A stretch of 25,907 bases of DNA from Schoenoplectus triqueter (taxonomy: Eukaryota > Streptophyta > Magnoliopsida > Poales > Cyperaceae), in the NCBI GenBank assembly GCA_964058805.1, contig CAXKVV010001811.1, forward strand, positions 1-25,907. The letters are read 5' to 3'. Shown piece after piece: positions 9,630 to 19,193 of the stretch. The translations under genes and the position numbers were made by a program. The notes beneath the pieces were generated by a model, which ran no database searches, was not told the DNA's origin, and saw nothing but the letters and a program-made list of their open reading frames with translations. Numbering within the stretch: position 1 is the stretch's first letter; each line of letters begins with the position of its first letter.

Positions 9630-11173
9630 GTTACTAGGAGTGTAGACACTGATGCAGATCAATTAAGCACAGAAGAGCAAATTATCGTTGATGCTCTGAT
9701 GAAAGCAAGGCATGCCTTTTCCTTATTTTGTATGAATAATATTTTTTGAATAAAGTATTATATTGTGTTGTTCTTGTTAATTGTTTGTTTCATTTCTTTG
9801 TAGTGACTTCCCTTTGTCGGTTGTGCTAGTTGGAGATGGCCCATGGGACAGTGAAGAAAGTGAAGAAATTTGTTGACCCTTTTCACCACTTTCAGGTACC
9901 CAATTCACTCAAAATTTTTCATTAAACATCAATATGTCATATTAGTGTTCTAGAGTAACTTCGAAACAAATTTAATCAGAACTACCTTAATTTTTGGTGA
10001 AAAGTGGAATTGAGCAATAAATGATCTAGAAGGGCACAGAAGGGCAAAAAGGAAAAATGGAAAATTATCTAAACTTTGTGAACCTTTCTCTATTTTTCTC
10101 AATTACGCTGCAATTTAGCTAAATATCCTCTAGTATTTTGAATTAGGAGTGGCTTTGAGCTAAATTTCAGTCATGACATTCGTGGACATAACAAAGGCCA
10201 TTATCGAACATATAAACTTATCAGTTGCATAATAAATTGTTCAAGCATCAGAGACTGAAGTAGTCCAAATAAGGTCGATTTGCCTCCACCTGCTGGGACC
10301 ATCAGCAGTGGCGGAGCCACATAGCCAATAGTGGTGTCGATTGACACCACTAAATTTAGAAAAAATATCTTATAAATTTATATATTTAATTATTATTATT
10401 TACAATAATCTTTAAAATATATAAGTTGACGCCACTGAATATATTTTCTGCCTCCGCCACTAACCATCAGTACAGCATATCCTCTCTTACCTCAATCATC
10501 AGACTCCGCCATGTCTTATTATGGACAGTGGCACTTCTTCAGAATCTAGTATCAATGCGCAGGTGCTTGGTTTCTGTTAATATGTATAGTTCAGTAACAG
10601 ACAATTTCAGAAGCCAAAAAATTACATTGCAGTTCTACTAATGTGAATACTATAAGCACTGATAACTCTACAGTATGAACCTGAAGGTGTAATTATATGC
10701 CTTATGTGCATTCTAAGTTTTTTATTGGTACAATAAATATGGTGTGCATATCCCTATATTACAGAAATCAGTATAGCAATGGGCCCTTAGCTTGTACTAG
10801 CATTGAATTATGATTGTAAATTTATCTTGTTTAGATTAACAAATAACCTGTATCCCTCTGAAAAGCCACTTCAGAAGTAGTCTTTCCTATGAATAAAACT
10901 GTCATTGTGTTTGTATCAACTGTCTCAAGCAGTTTCCTTGATGTTTCTGTTAGGTTTTATTACAGAATAAACATTGCTTTTGGTTGTGGCCACTAGGTAA
11001 CTTCACAAAGATATCTAAACCCATACACAATAATTGTTTCAGCTCCTAGTTTTCCTAATTTTTTTCAGCTCTTATATATTTTGAATTTTGAAGACTTGTC
11101 TTGACTCAGTGAGAACATTCAGACATGTCCAATTTGCTGTACTCAAATTTGAACCAGATTGAAGTTATACTAG
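9630..11173 (+). pseudogene. Partial, unprocessed RGLG pseudogene (exons 6-11)
   Basis: The order follows the 3' half of the gene at 1906-7840. Exon 6-like 9630-9709 has the same 80-nt length, but its donor is GC and its acceptor AG is lost. Exon 7-like 9804-9895 has 14 nt fewer than its counterpart, a shifted frame and a TGA at 9874-9876. A weak exon 8-like patch starts at 10171. Exon 9-like about 10245-10562 is split by a transposon. Exon 10-like about 10966-10996 lacks the first RING cysteines and ends in TAG instead of CAG. Exon 11-like starts at 11094, with acceptor AAG and a 1-nt loss. Retained introns, including similar sequence just after exon 7, show a DNA-level tandem duplication rather than retroposition. 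No functional RING can be encoded. Confidence 0.88.
10306..10462. mobile_element. hAT-like MITE inserted in the pseudogene's exon 9
   Basis: 157 bp beginning CAGTGGCGGAG and ending CTCCGCCACTA, flanked by a perfect 8-bp duplication ACCATCAG (10298-10305 and 10463-10470). The ends and the duplication length are typical of plant hAT MITEs. Removing one duplication and the element restores continuity with exon 9 of the intact gene. There is no coding capacity. Confidence 0.9.
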
Positions 11174-12059
11174 ATGAAACGATGGGGCATGAGTCATGAC
11201 ATCAACGAACTTGTTATTTGGACGATGCTTAGCTTGTAGTGAACTGTGATCCCATTGCAGTACTGACATTCTTCTTGATGTTTTTATTGGTTATCCAAGG
11301 AATATGGTAAATTTTTGTTTAATATTACAATTGATAGTATTAGCTGTATAGAGTTGTAATATCTTTGTGAGCTCTCTGCAATTGTTTAATCGACTCCCGT
11401 TAGTACTTTGGGGCGGTTGTATATTGCTACATCTTTCCTCTGATTATTTTGTCTAATATTGTTTCTTCCGTTCTTTCAAAAAGAAAATGAACAATGGTTA
11501 TCTACATAAAAGGTCTCAGTCCATTCACTAAATAATTTTTATTTATTTCATATTTCTTACAAATCATACTATATTTGCAACTCTAGCTGACAGCATGTTT
11601 GGACAGTTGAAAACAATCATGACCAACTGTTGATACGGAATCAATAGATCTTAATTTTTTAAAAAGAGGCAAGGAACAAAACCACCAAATAGCATATAGG
11701 CATCAATATATAATTAGGAATCGGGAGGATGTGTTGTCCAGGTACTACCGTATTTCTTTTGACACACCTCAAAACTCCATTGTACAAGCAAACGAAATAA
11801 GCACAATTCAACACCAGATCTAATTTCTTCAGATAAAAATGTAGCAACACGATATCCTATTGAATAAAGTCGAGACTCAAGCTATAGAGAGCAAGTGGGA
11901 AAAACTCTTACAGAAAGGTAAAGCAAAAGATGGCAAAAACTACAAAACAAAAAAGGAAAAAAAGAAGAAGAAAAGTTGTGATGCCTACACAACAAACAAT
12001 AGCTGCTAAAAGCGCAATAAGAAATATATCTTCCTTCAGTGTTTTCCAGCTTAATTAAC
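11174..12059. other. Intergenic DNA and probable 3' UTR of the chloroplast RNP gene
   Basis: No protein-like frame was recognised. The last few hundred bases before 12060 are probably the 3' UTR of the minus-strand gene. Nothing else stands out. Confidence 0.45.
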
Positions 12060-13964
12060 TCAAAATGTGGTCTGTCTCCGCCTATCTTCAGCAATGTTCA
12101 CACGTAGAGCTCGGCCCTCCAAATCCTGTAACAAAATTCCAAAAAGATGAGGAGATAGCCCAATTGCCGAACCTGCTATCGAACTTCAAGAAACCAGTAC
12201 CACCAAAATTTGTTAAAGGTTAAGGTTTATGACAAGAACTTGGCAAATGATGCCCCTCAATGCGTTGAGGGGTTGACATAACCAAATTGTCCTCGACCAT
12301 TTAAATAATTTGAGTCGTAAGCAATCAACTTATCAATCCACAAAAGAAGAGAATATTTTGGCAATAACCGGTTCACAGGGACCAATTTGTTTTAACCTGG
12401 ACTTTTAAGTCCAGATTGTTTTTATCATAACTTGTCCTCTTAGATCATATTTAGAAAAGAAAAAAAAAATACAAGGATCAGTATTTTTATCACAAGTAAG
12501 AAAACAGAGCTACTGTAATTTCTGACCTTTCCATCGAGAGCTGCAATAGCATCATTCATCTCCTCTTTGGTCTCCATTGCAACAAAGCCAAAGCCGCGGG
12601 ACCTCCCAGATTCACGGTCATACATGACACGTGTGCTAACAACCTTGCCATACTCACTGAAGACCTGTTCAAGCCGTGCCTCGTCTATAGACCACGACAA
12701 GTTCCCCACGTAAATTGAGAATTGCGGCCGTGGAACCCGAGGCTGCCTCTCCACCCGCGTGCCCCTCGGTGCTGCCCTGTTCACTTTCAGTAGGCGCCCA
12801 TTAAGTTCCTGTTTAAGAATTGAAAAGCGTGATGTATCAGTATTGGCCTTAGAATAGGAAGTATATGAAATTATGCTGAGAAACTATAGTCAATAATAGG
12901 GAATGATGAACTTACATATTGATCGAACATTTCAATGGCTTTGTCTGCTTCTTCAACAGTACTCATAGTGACAAATCCAAATCCACGGCTTTGACCACTT
13001 TCTCTGTTGTATATCATCTACAGACCAAAATAACAGAAAGGGCATATCTAATGAATAAACACATAAATATTTTAAAATGCTCCTGTAAAAATATTTGATT
13101 AACTGTCCCCCCCCCCCAACAAAATATTAAATTTAAAATATTAGTCACATGATTAGACCTCTAAAATAAGAAACGTCCCATGTAATTGTGCTTATTTCAT
13201 AATTATTGTGCATAGTGCAGTATGAGTAAATAACTACTGTATTATTTCTGTTCGAATCATATGCGGAGAGTACAGATCTTGATTTTTGGCATTAAAGGAC
13301 AAGAATCAACATAATCGTATTCCACAATAGAAGAATCACAACTCGATGGTTTACATGCAACAATTGAAAATGTGTTTGTTGCAGAGAATTTTTTATTTGA
13401 CAAAATCAACTCAAATTAAGACAAAAAGGAAAAGAAATTAAGAGCAAAATTGACTTCATTCTCAGAAAACTTAGTTATGTGTTGGGAAAATGGTAAGTAG
13501 ACTTCTGTGAGGCACTTGAATTGAATTTGTTTTTCATACATTAGTAGGCAAAACTAATATTTAGTTATATATATATATATAGTGAGTCTATTGCGCTTCG
13601 CAAAGCATAATAGGGTGTGTGCTTCGGCTCCAAATTTTTAATTTCAAACTAGATATGAACGATCCGAACCGTTCAATCTAATCTCCATATGAAAATATAT
13701 TAGAAAACCAAATTTTATATTTTTTAGATTTTGTTTGCTATTTTCAAACTTGATTTGAGAATTCTGGTTCATCCAAAACAATGATTTTCTCCCCATCAAA
13801 AAAAATAGCAAATAAACTCTAAAAAAATGTAAAATTTGGTTTGCTTATATACTTTCATATGGAGATTAGATTGAACGGTTCGGATCATTCATATCTAGTT
13901 TGAAATTAAAAATTTGAAGCCGAAGCACACACCCTATTGTGCTTTGCAAAGCGCAATAGACTCA

Positions 13965-14013
<49 letters not shown>

Positions 14014-14660
14014 CATTTGTAGCTAATAGTGGTTTTGAATTTTAAGCTGCAAAACTAGTTAAATAACCAAATTACTTTTATTCTTCGTTTTTCTTTTCCT
14101 AATTTCCTGACTAGAATCAGTGAAAATGCAAGTCCTACTCTTTATCTTAGATAATATATAACCATCTAATTTAGGAACAACAATTCCAATTAAACTAAAG
14201 GAGGTAACTTAAATAAAAAAAAAAGTTATACCTCAGCAATTTCAACAGTTCCAGCCTGGTTAAAAAGCTCAGCAAGACTGTCGGTGGTGACATCAAATGA
14301 TATACCTCCTACAAAGAGCTTAGCCTCTTCCGGCGGCTCGATATACTCTTCCTCCTCCTCCACAACCGAATCCCCATCTGTGCCTTGTCCAACCCACTGA
14401 CCTTCCTCCTCTCCAGTCAATATGTCGCTGTCGCTGTCCAGTTGTTGGTCCTCGACTTCCTGCTGAGTCCAGCCCGAGGTCTGGGCGACGAGAGGGGTGA
14501 GATGGAAGGTGGTTCTCTGGAGAGAAATGGAGATGGAGAGTCGGGGAAGGTTGTAAATGGAAGGTCTGAGAGGGGCGGAGCGGAAGTGGAAAGGGGAAGG
14601 CTTGCATAGGGTTGAATCTGAGAGAGGCAAGGAGGTGAGGGATGGAGCAAGCGAAGCCAT
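12060..14660 (-). CDS. Chloroplast RNA-binding protein with two RRMs (31 kDa ribonucleoprotein, cp31-like)
   Basis: Four exons on the minus strand: 14660-14232, 13017-12916, 12808-12527, 12125-12060; all introns are GT-AG and the product is 292 aa. I chose the ATG at 14660 (MASLAPS) because it opens a Ser/Pro/Leu-rich chloroplast transit peptide; an in-frame ATG at 14768 would add 36 residues. An acidic linker (about 70-112) with a run of five glutamates is typical of cp31 proteins. RRM1 (115-190) has RNP2 LFVGGI and RNP1 RGFGFVTM (154-161). RRM2 (209-285) has IYVGNL and RGFGFVAM (248-255). Relatives (Arabidopsis CP31A/B) bind and stabilise plastid mRNAs and assist RNA editing. The similarity to cp31, rather than cp28/29/33, rests on the acidic region and the APRG-containing linker. 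Intron 1 carries a palindromic transposon. Confidence 0.93.
13106..13118 (+). repeat. Poly-C run in intron 1 of the chloroplast RNP gene
   Basis: An uninterrupted run of about 13 cytosines, i.e. poly-G in the transcript. Such a run is prone to length polymorphism and to sequencing error. Confidence 0.85.
13581..13966. mobile_element. Long-palindrome miniature element inserted in a TA microsatellite
   Basis: 386 bp. The arms start AGTGAGTCTATTGCGCTT and its near-perfect complement, continue for about 180 bp each, and share GGGTGTGTGCTTCGGCT and GATCCGAACCGTTCAATCT. It is flanked on the left by (TA)n at 13567-13580 and on the right by a longer (TA)n tract at 13968-14011. The central spacer and inner arms align with the element at 4482-4870, so the two are distant members of one family. 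No protein is encoded. It lies in intron 1 of the chloroplast RNP gene. Confidence 0.85.
13968..14011 (+). repeat. (TA)n microsatellite
   Basis: About 22 TA units next to the palindromic element. Confidence 0.95.
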
Positions 14661-15763
14661 GAGAGAGAGAAAATCGGATAAGGCAGCTGCTGAGAGGGTT
14701 GGAGGCTGTTTGGGTGGGTGAGGAGTGGAGGAGGTGAGGCTGAGACTGCTATCAAATACAAGGAACAAACGAGGGTTAGATTCAGATAAGCGATAATTTC
14801 CATGTCCATTATGCGATTAAGTACCTCTTACCGTTGAAATTTGTATTTGCGCCCCTGGAATCGGCAGGGGCCGCAAGGCCTGGGCCTCACCGTGCAAATG
14901 TACCTGTGCCGCTCAAGCCTCAGTGTTTTGAAGCCCATCTGAAACTCGCATTGTTGAATGCCCTTTCAATCATTTTGGAATCCTTCAATATTAATTAATT
15001 TATTTTTGTTCACCACTTCTTATTTGCTTATATCACTAATATCTGCGTGTTTAATATGAATAGATCGCACAATGATGGATGACACAATCCATCTCATAAT
15101 TAGCTGAAAACAATTCCAAGAATCAGTCGGGAACATACAACATGCTTCACAATACTTCTAACTAACAGACGAGCATTGAAAATATGGTCAATCCGTTCCG
15201 TGAAAATTTATGCCCGTGATCCGTCTTGTCCCGGACCGTGTGAGATTCATGGGTGATCCGAACCGAAAAAAAATTGGTAATAGCAAGGGTCTATTTTGAA
15301 ATTTCACATATTGACCCCCTCTAACCCGTCTCGCGCCTACCTATGACCCTCCTAGACTAGCCTCGTGCCTACCTGTACCCGTCTGTGCTTACCTGCGCCT
15401 ATCCGGACCCGGACCCGGACCCATGCCTACCCGGATGCGCCCCTCCCTACCTAGAGCTGCGTGGAGGCGCCACTGGGTGGAGGCAGCGAGCGCCGCATGG
15501 AGGCGCAACTGTATTGTTGGTGGTGTTGTATGGAGGCGCCACTGAGTGGAGGTGACGCTGCATGGAGTCGGGTCAAGATTTTCTAGTTTTGAACCGTTCT
15601 AACTTGTCCCGCCCCATCCGTCCTTACCCCATCACCCATGACCCGTCCTCATCCATGACCTGGAGGGATTTGGATCAGACCGCTCCGCACCGCTTTTAAG
15701 TCCCTATAACAAGCACAATTTGCTACAACAATTTATATATGAAAAGTTTAGAAAGAAATTGAT
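14661..15763. other. Intergenic DNA upstream of the chloroplast RNP gene
   Basis: The first part is the presumed 5' UTR and promoter of the minus-strand gene. No TATA box is convincing. The second half contains the GC-rich repeat island described separately. No gene was seen. Confidence 0.45.
15190..15700. repeat. GC-rich degenerate repeat island
   Basis: A clearly GC-richer stretch rich in variants of ACCCGTC, CCTACC and GGACCC (including three GGACCC units near 15405). It also has two copies of a TGGAGGCGCCACTG(G/A)GTGGAGG unit, at 15462 and 15531. Such CCCG-type short repeats are common near the ends of plant hAT elements, but I could not find matching termini. Confidence 0.5.
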
Positions 15764-16113
15764 TTAATAAGCATTCGATTGCGTCGTTTTGCTTGTCAAA
15801 GGAACATAATGCACTGATTTCTCATCTCTTACGCTGGTCGACCCATCGTGATTCTTATCAATTACCTTCAGTTTTTGAAATACAGTACCAATTGGGATTA
15901 CCAATTTTCTCTCAGGTTTTAAGAGTGAGTATCCTCTAGAATACTTTATGATTGAGTAACTATTCGAAGTCATCACAGTCGTTGAATTTATAACGGATTG
16001 TCCGAATTCAATCTCCTCGTTTAGATTTACAGGGCCATATAAAATACAGTAGAGGATGTGAATTCGGTTTTAGTTGATGCGAATTCAGGTTTTAGTTGGT
16101 CTAGCATAGGCTG
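15764..16113 (-). pseudogene. Protein-L-isoaspartate O-methyltransferase (PIMT) C-terminal exon fragment, interrupted
   Basis: Read on the minus strand, 16113-16085 encodes QPMLDQLKPE and 15921-15764 continues with RKLVIPIGTVFQ, then KLKVIDKNHDGS, SVHYVPLTSK and a stop. These match in order the C-terminal end of PIMT, the enzyme that repairs isoaspartyl residues using S-adenosylmethionine. Between the two parts lie 163 bp (15922-16084) flanked by a 10-bp direct repeat TCAGGTTTTA (15912-15921 and 16085-16094), so the exon was split by an insertion. No earlier exons, including the SAM-binding motif I region, were seen between here and the next gene, so this is a gene fragment rather than a working gene. 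The remaining frame has no other stop. Confidence 0.75.
15922..16084. mobile_element. Short insertion splitting the PIMT fragment
   Basis: 163 bp between two copies of TCAGGTTTTA. Near its ends are inverted sequences: ATCCTCTAGAATACTTTAT on the left, and on the right the complement of ATCCTCTACTGTATTTTAT. A third GGTTTTAGTTG copy at about 16067 makes the right boundary uncertain. The 9-10-bp repeat length would suit a Mutator-like MITE, but the termini are not clean. Confidence 0.5.
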
Positions 16114-16397
16114 TACTTATCTGATGACTAAACTCGTTAGTTTTAAATCGGGTTCTATATTTGAAACAAATTTACCTGTAACTTGAAGTCCGCATCTGTT
16201 GTTAGTCTAATAAGAAAAATGGAACCTTGTTATTCTACGGACGGATTAAATCGATTCTCAGATTCGTGCGTTTATCCGAAATAACATATTTACTATCTGA
16301 ATTTATACATTTAAATTTAACGGTCAAAATTAAAAATACCGCGTACTGTTTTTTTATTGGCATAACAGCAGATGCGAACTCACGCAATTGATATAAA

Positions 16398-16848
16398 TGG
16401 GGTGTGCAAACGGGTTAGTTTAATTAATTTTAAATCGAATCCTTAAATTTTATATTATTTTGGTTTGATGTTTTGATTTAAAATTTTTGATTCGGTTGAA
16501 AATTTTAACTAAGTCGATTTTTGTTCTTTGATTCGGTTTATGCTTTTTTTTAATCGGATAAACCGAGTAAATCGAATAGTCTAAAATTTATCAAACAAAT
16601 TTATTTTACTGAATTATATCAAAGATAATTTGAATATATTTATTTTCTATAAGTTTTATTTCAGTTATTATTTTTTTAAAGCATTTACTTTTTTATCATT
16701 TTTTAATCATTAATAGTTTTCATTCTTTTTTTAATTAATATAATTTTAATTTATTTATTCGAATAACATTTTAATTTATTTAATTTATATTTTTATAAAT
16801 TTAGTTCGATTTTTTTGATAAACTGCATAAAATTTCGGATGTACCCTA
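16398..16848. mobile_element. Degenerate hAT-like element directly upstream of the mS38 gene
   Basis: It starts TGGGGTGTGCAAACGGG and ends GATGTACCCTA, whose complement starts TAGGGTAC, so the ends are imperfectly inverted. The flanks GATATAAA (16390-16397) and GATATGAA (16849-16856) match at 7 of 8 positions. The GGGGTGTGCAAACGG start with CGGTT/AATCGAA-rich subterminal DNA is characteristic of plant hAT elements. The T-rich interior has no transposase frame. It ends 64 bp before the next start codon. Confidence 0.65.
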
Positions 16849-16912
16849 GATATGAAGAATTGAATAAAAACCGAAACCTCCCGATGTTCCTCTCTTCCTC
16901 ACGGTCCTTCTA

Positions 16913-17272
16913 ATGGCATCTTCTCTTCTCCCAAGGCTCCTCAAAAGAGCGCCGCCATTTCCCATTCCCTCCCTCCCTCTTCTCACCACCTTCAACGAAC
17001 TCAGCATCTCTCCTATCCCTTCTTCTCATTCCCTCCTGCAAAAGAAAGAATCTGAAATGGACACCAAAACCAAAACCGTACCAATCTTCCCGACTTTCCC
17101 CTTCTTCTCTCATCTGGATCCAATTTGGGATCCGACTTCCTTTTTAATCGGAGAACATGGTGGTACCGCTGATCCGGTGATGCGTGCTGACAGTGTGAAG
17201 AAAAAGAGAAAGCGAAAGATGAACAAGCACAAGCTCAGGAAGCTGCGCAAGCAGCTCCGTCTTAGAACGTAG
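16913..17272 (+). CDS. Mitochondrial small ribosomal subunit protein mS38 family (AURKAIP1/COX24 C-terminal domain, DUF1713)
   Basis: A single-exon frame of 119 aa. The N-terminus MASSLLPRLLKRAPPF has Arg/Lys and no acidic residues, as expected of a mitochondrial presequence. The middle is low in conservation. The last 28 residues, beginning ADSVKKKRKRKMNKHKLRK and followed by an Arg-rich end, are the signature of the AURKAIP1/COX24/mS38 family, in which a basic tail contacts small-subunit rRNA. Yeast Cox24/Mrp family work links this protein to translation of COX mRNAs; the role in plants is inferred from mitoribosome structures. The stop (TAG) falls right after the basic tail, as in homologues. 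The promoter and 5' leader must lie partly within the hAT-like relic that ends at 16848. Confidence 0.85.
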   Translation: MASSLLPRLLKRAPPFPIPSLPLLTTFNELSISPIPSSHSLLQKKESEMDTKTKTVPIFPTFPFFSHLDPIWDPTSFLIGEHGGTADPVMRADSVKKKRKRKMNKHKLRKLRKQLRLRT

Positions 17273-18569
17273 CGGTGATTCTTTGCTTCCGATTTTTGTT
17301 AGAAGGTTTATAATAATTGGATCCTTGTATTTCCGAGGGTTTGATTTTGAGTCACTTTGAATTTCGTGTAACAACTCAGATTCCCGTTCTTGATTTTTTT
17401 TTTTAAATTTCATTGAGATGTTTCCATTATTCTAAAACTGAGAAGGTTAAAGTTGGCATCTTTATGATGTATGGTTCTTCGTTTTGGGTCGTCTGATTTT
17501 GGCCCTGGGTTGATTGTCAGCTTTAGTTTAACAAATCGAATTATCTATTGTGCTGGTACTGTTCCTGTACTTAGACTTTGTTACCTGATAGCTGAGTCAG
17601 CTGGTATAGAAAAAGAGCACTTACTGACAACCAAACTAAACCATATCCATATGTACACTCAAATCAAAGATTATATTCATGTAAAACACTTGCTGGTAAC
17701 CAACTTACCAACTTATACTGTTATAAACACACAACCAGAGATCTGAGTCTGTATATTTTCTCATGTATGAAGCTATTCAATTTCTGAGTGATAAGAAGAT
17801 AGATGTATTTACATGAAACCTAATAAATCGAAAACAACTGAAAATCACTAGGTGCATTCCATACTCACGAGAAAGACAATAAAATAGAAACAAGTAAACC
17901 ACTGAACAAGAACAGTCTTTGGTATTGGAGCTCATATCTAGAATTGCACTTCTACAAATTATATGGCAAGTTTTTCCTTCAATTAACTATCAGTGCCATA
18001 CATTACACTTTAGTGAATTATTGCAACTCCATGGTCAGTGATCGGCCCCATTATGTCAGTAATGATGCAATGCATATCCATTGGAACTTTTTCTGTTTGA
18101 TCCCTGAAATTGAATTATGTCTGTTTGATTGGCTTATGTTTGTGCCATACCATTATACTCTGTCTTGACATAGGGAAATTGTAATAAAAAACAGTTATCT
18201 GGTGCTTAAATGGGATGGAAAGACAAACTGGTTACTCTGATGCTGGCATTGGTGTATCACAGTTCCTATAAATGACTTGAATTTGACAATATCTTTTCCT
18301 TGCTTGTTTTGGCTTCTTCATAAGCTGTATTCTTGTTCTAACAAGTCTGTCATATGTTAGAGAGAATTGTCCTTGACTCCTTGTAACCTAAAATCCTCCT
18401 TTGTCTACTAGTTTTGTCATCTTTTACATCAGAATTGTATTTATTTACTGTAATTTGAATTCTCCGTCTTCTATTAGATTCATATTTGCATCTAGGTGCA
18501 TAACCAATGCTTCTGATATGCAAAAGTGACATGTATATTGAAAGTTTTCTTGGGTAAAATGTGTTATGG
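17273..18569. other. Intergenic DNA after the mS38 gene
   Basis: Probable 3' UTR for the first one to two hundred bases. Beyond that there are only short open frames without recognisable similarity. Nothing else was seen. Confidence 0.45.
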
Positions 18570-18577
18570 AGGTCAAC

Positions 18578-18741
18578 CAAGGGTGGATCCGAGGGCAGGA
18601 TTTTTATATTTTATTTTTTACAAATGCTATATTTTCAGAAAAAAAAATTAGAAAATATACTTGAAGAAATTTTTTAAATTTTGATCCCTCTAAAAAAAAT
18701 AATTTTTGACCCTCCTAGATTATATTATGGATCCGCCCCTG
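18578..18741. mobile_element. hAT-like MITE (164 bp)
   Basis: The left end is CAAGGGTGGATCC and the right end GGATCCGCCCCTG, imperfect inverted repeats of the C(A/G)GGGGCGGATCC type. The flanks AGGTCAAC (18570-18577) and AGATCAAC (18742-18749) match at 7 of 8 positions. The interior is AT-rich and non-coding. Confidence 0.8.
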
Positions 18742-18809
18742 AGATCAACTCTCTAATGCTCTAGTATATCACTTTATTTGCCCTTCAAGAGTCTATATCT
18801 TCATTTAGG

Positions 18810-18926
18810 GAATCTTGTTTTTCTGCAGCGCTGCAGCTGTCTGATCTTCTGGAGATCAGTGAAAAAAATAGGCCCCCCTAAAAAGCGCCAATCAGTGCGG
18901 TGCAGCGTGTTAGAAGATTAGAATCC
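18810..18926. mobile_element. Mutator-like MITE (117 bp) with perfect 9-bp duplication
   Basis: The flanks TCATTTAGG at 18801-18809 and 18927-18935 are identical. The ends are imperfectly inverted: GAATCTTGTTTTTCTGCAGC on the left; the complement of the right end starts GGATTCTAATCTTCTAACAC and then CGCTGCAC. The interior has self-complementary GCAGCGCTGCAGC. A 9-bp duplication points to the Mutator superfamily. Confidence 0.65.
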
Positions 18927-18996
18927 TCATTTAGGTTCCTTAAACATCTCGTTTGAGACTATTTCTTCCATTATTGTTTCACAGGTGCTTAACTAG

Positions 18997-19185
18997 CATT
19001 GGCGAAGCTTCCTTATAAGGAATTGGGGTGGGGGTCTCCATATCAATTTTAAAATTGTATAGTTAGTATTAATTTTCTAAGTAAAATTGTATTTGAGATA
19101 TATAATTGACTCTCCTCTAACTATTTAATATAAATAATCAAATCTCGTTAGCCGTCTCTTATTTTTCCCTCAAGCTCCGCTATTG
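18997..19185. mobile_element. hAT-like MITE (189 bp)
   Basis: It begins CATTGGCGAAGCTT and ends AAGCTCCGCTATTG, whose complement is CAATAGCGGAGCTT, an imperfect inverted pair. The flanks TTAACTAG (18989-18996) and TTAACCAG (19186-19193) match at 7 of 8 positions. It is non-coding. Confidence 0.8.
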
Positions 19186-19193
19186 TTAACCAG

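Noticed and set aside
12253..12414. Two short perfect hairpins (CCCCTCAA/TTGAGGGG and CTGGACTT/AAGTCCAG) that resemble terminators
   Set aside because: They lie inside intron 3 of a eukaryotic gene; rho-independent terminators do not apply and such 8-bp stems are expected by chance.
14766..14768. Alternative upstream start of the chloroplast RNP gene
   Set aside because: In frame and adding 36 residues, but the ATG at 14660 opens a typical transit peptide (MAS...), so it was preferred; the upstream one remains possible.
17471..17746. 91-codon frame downstream of the mS38 gene
   Set aside because: No recognisable similarity and position in a probable 3' UTR or intergenic DNA.
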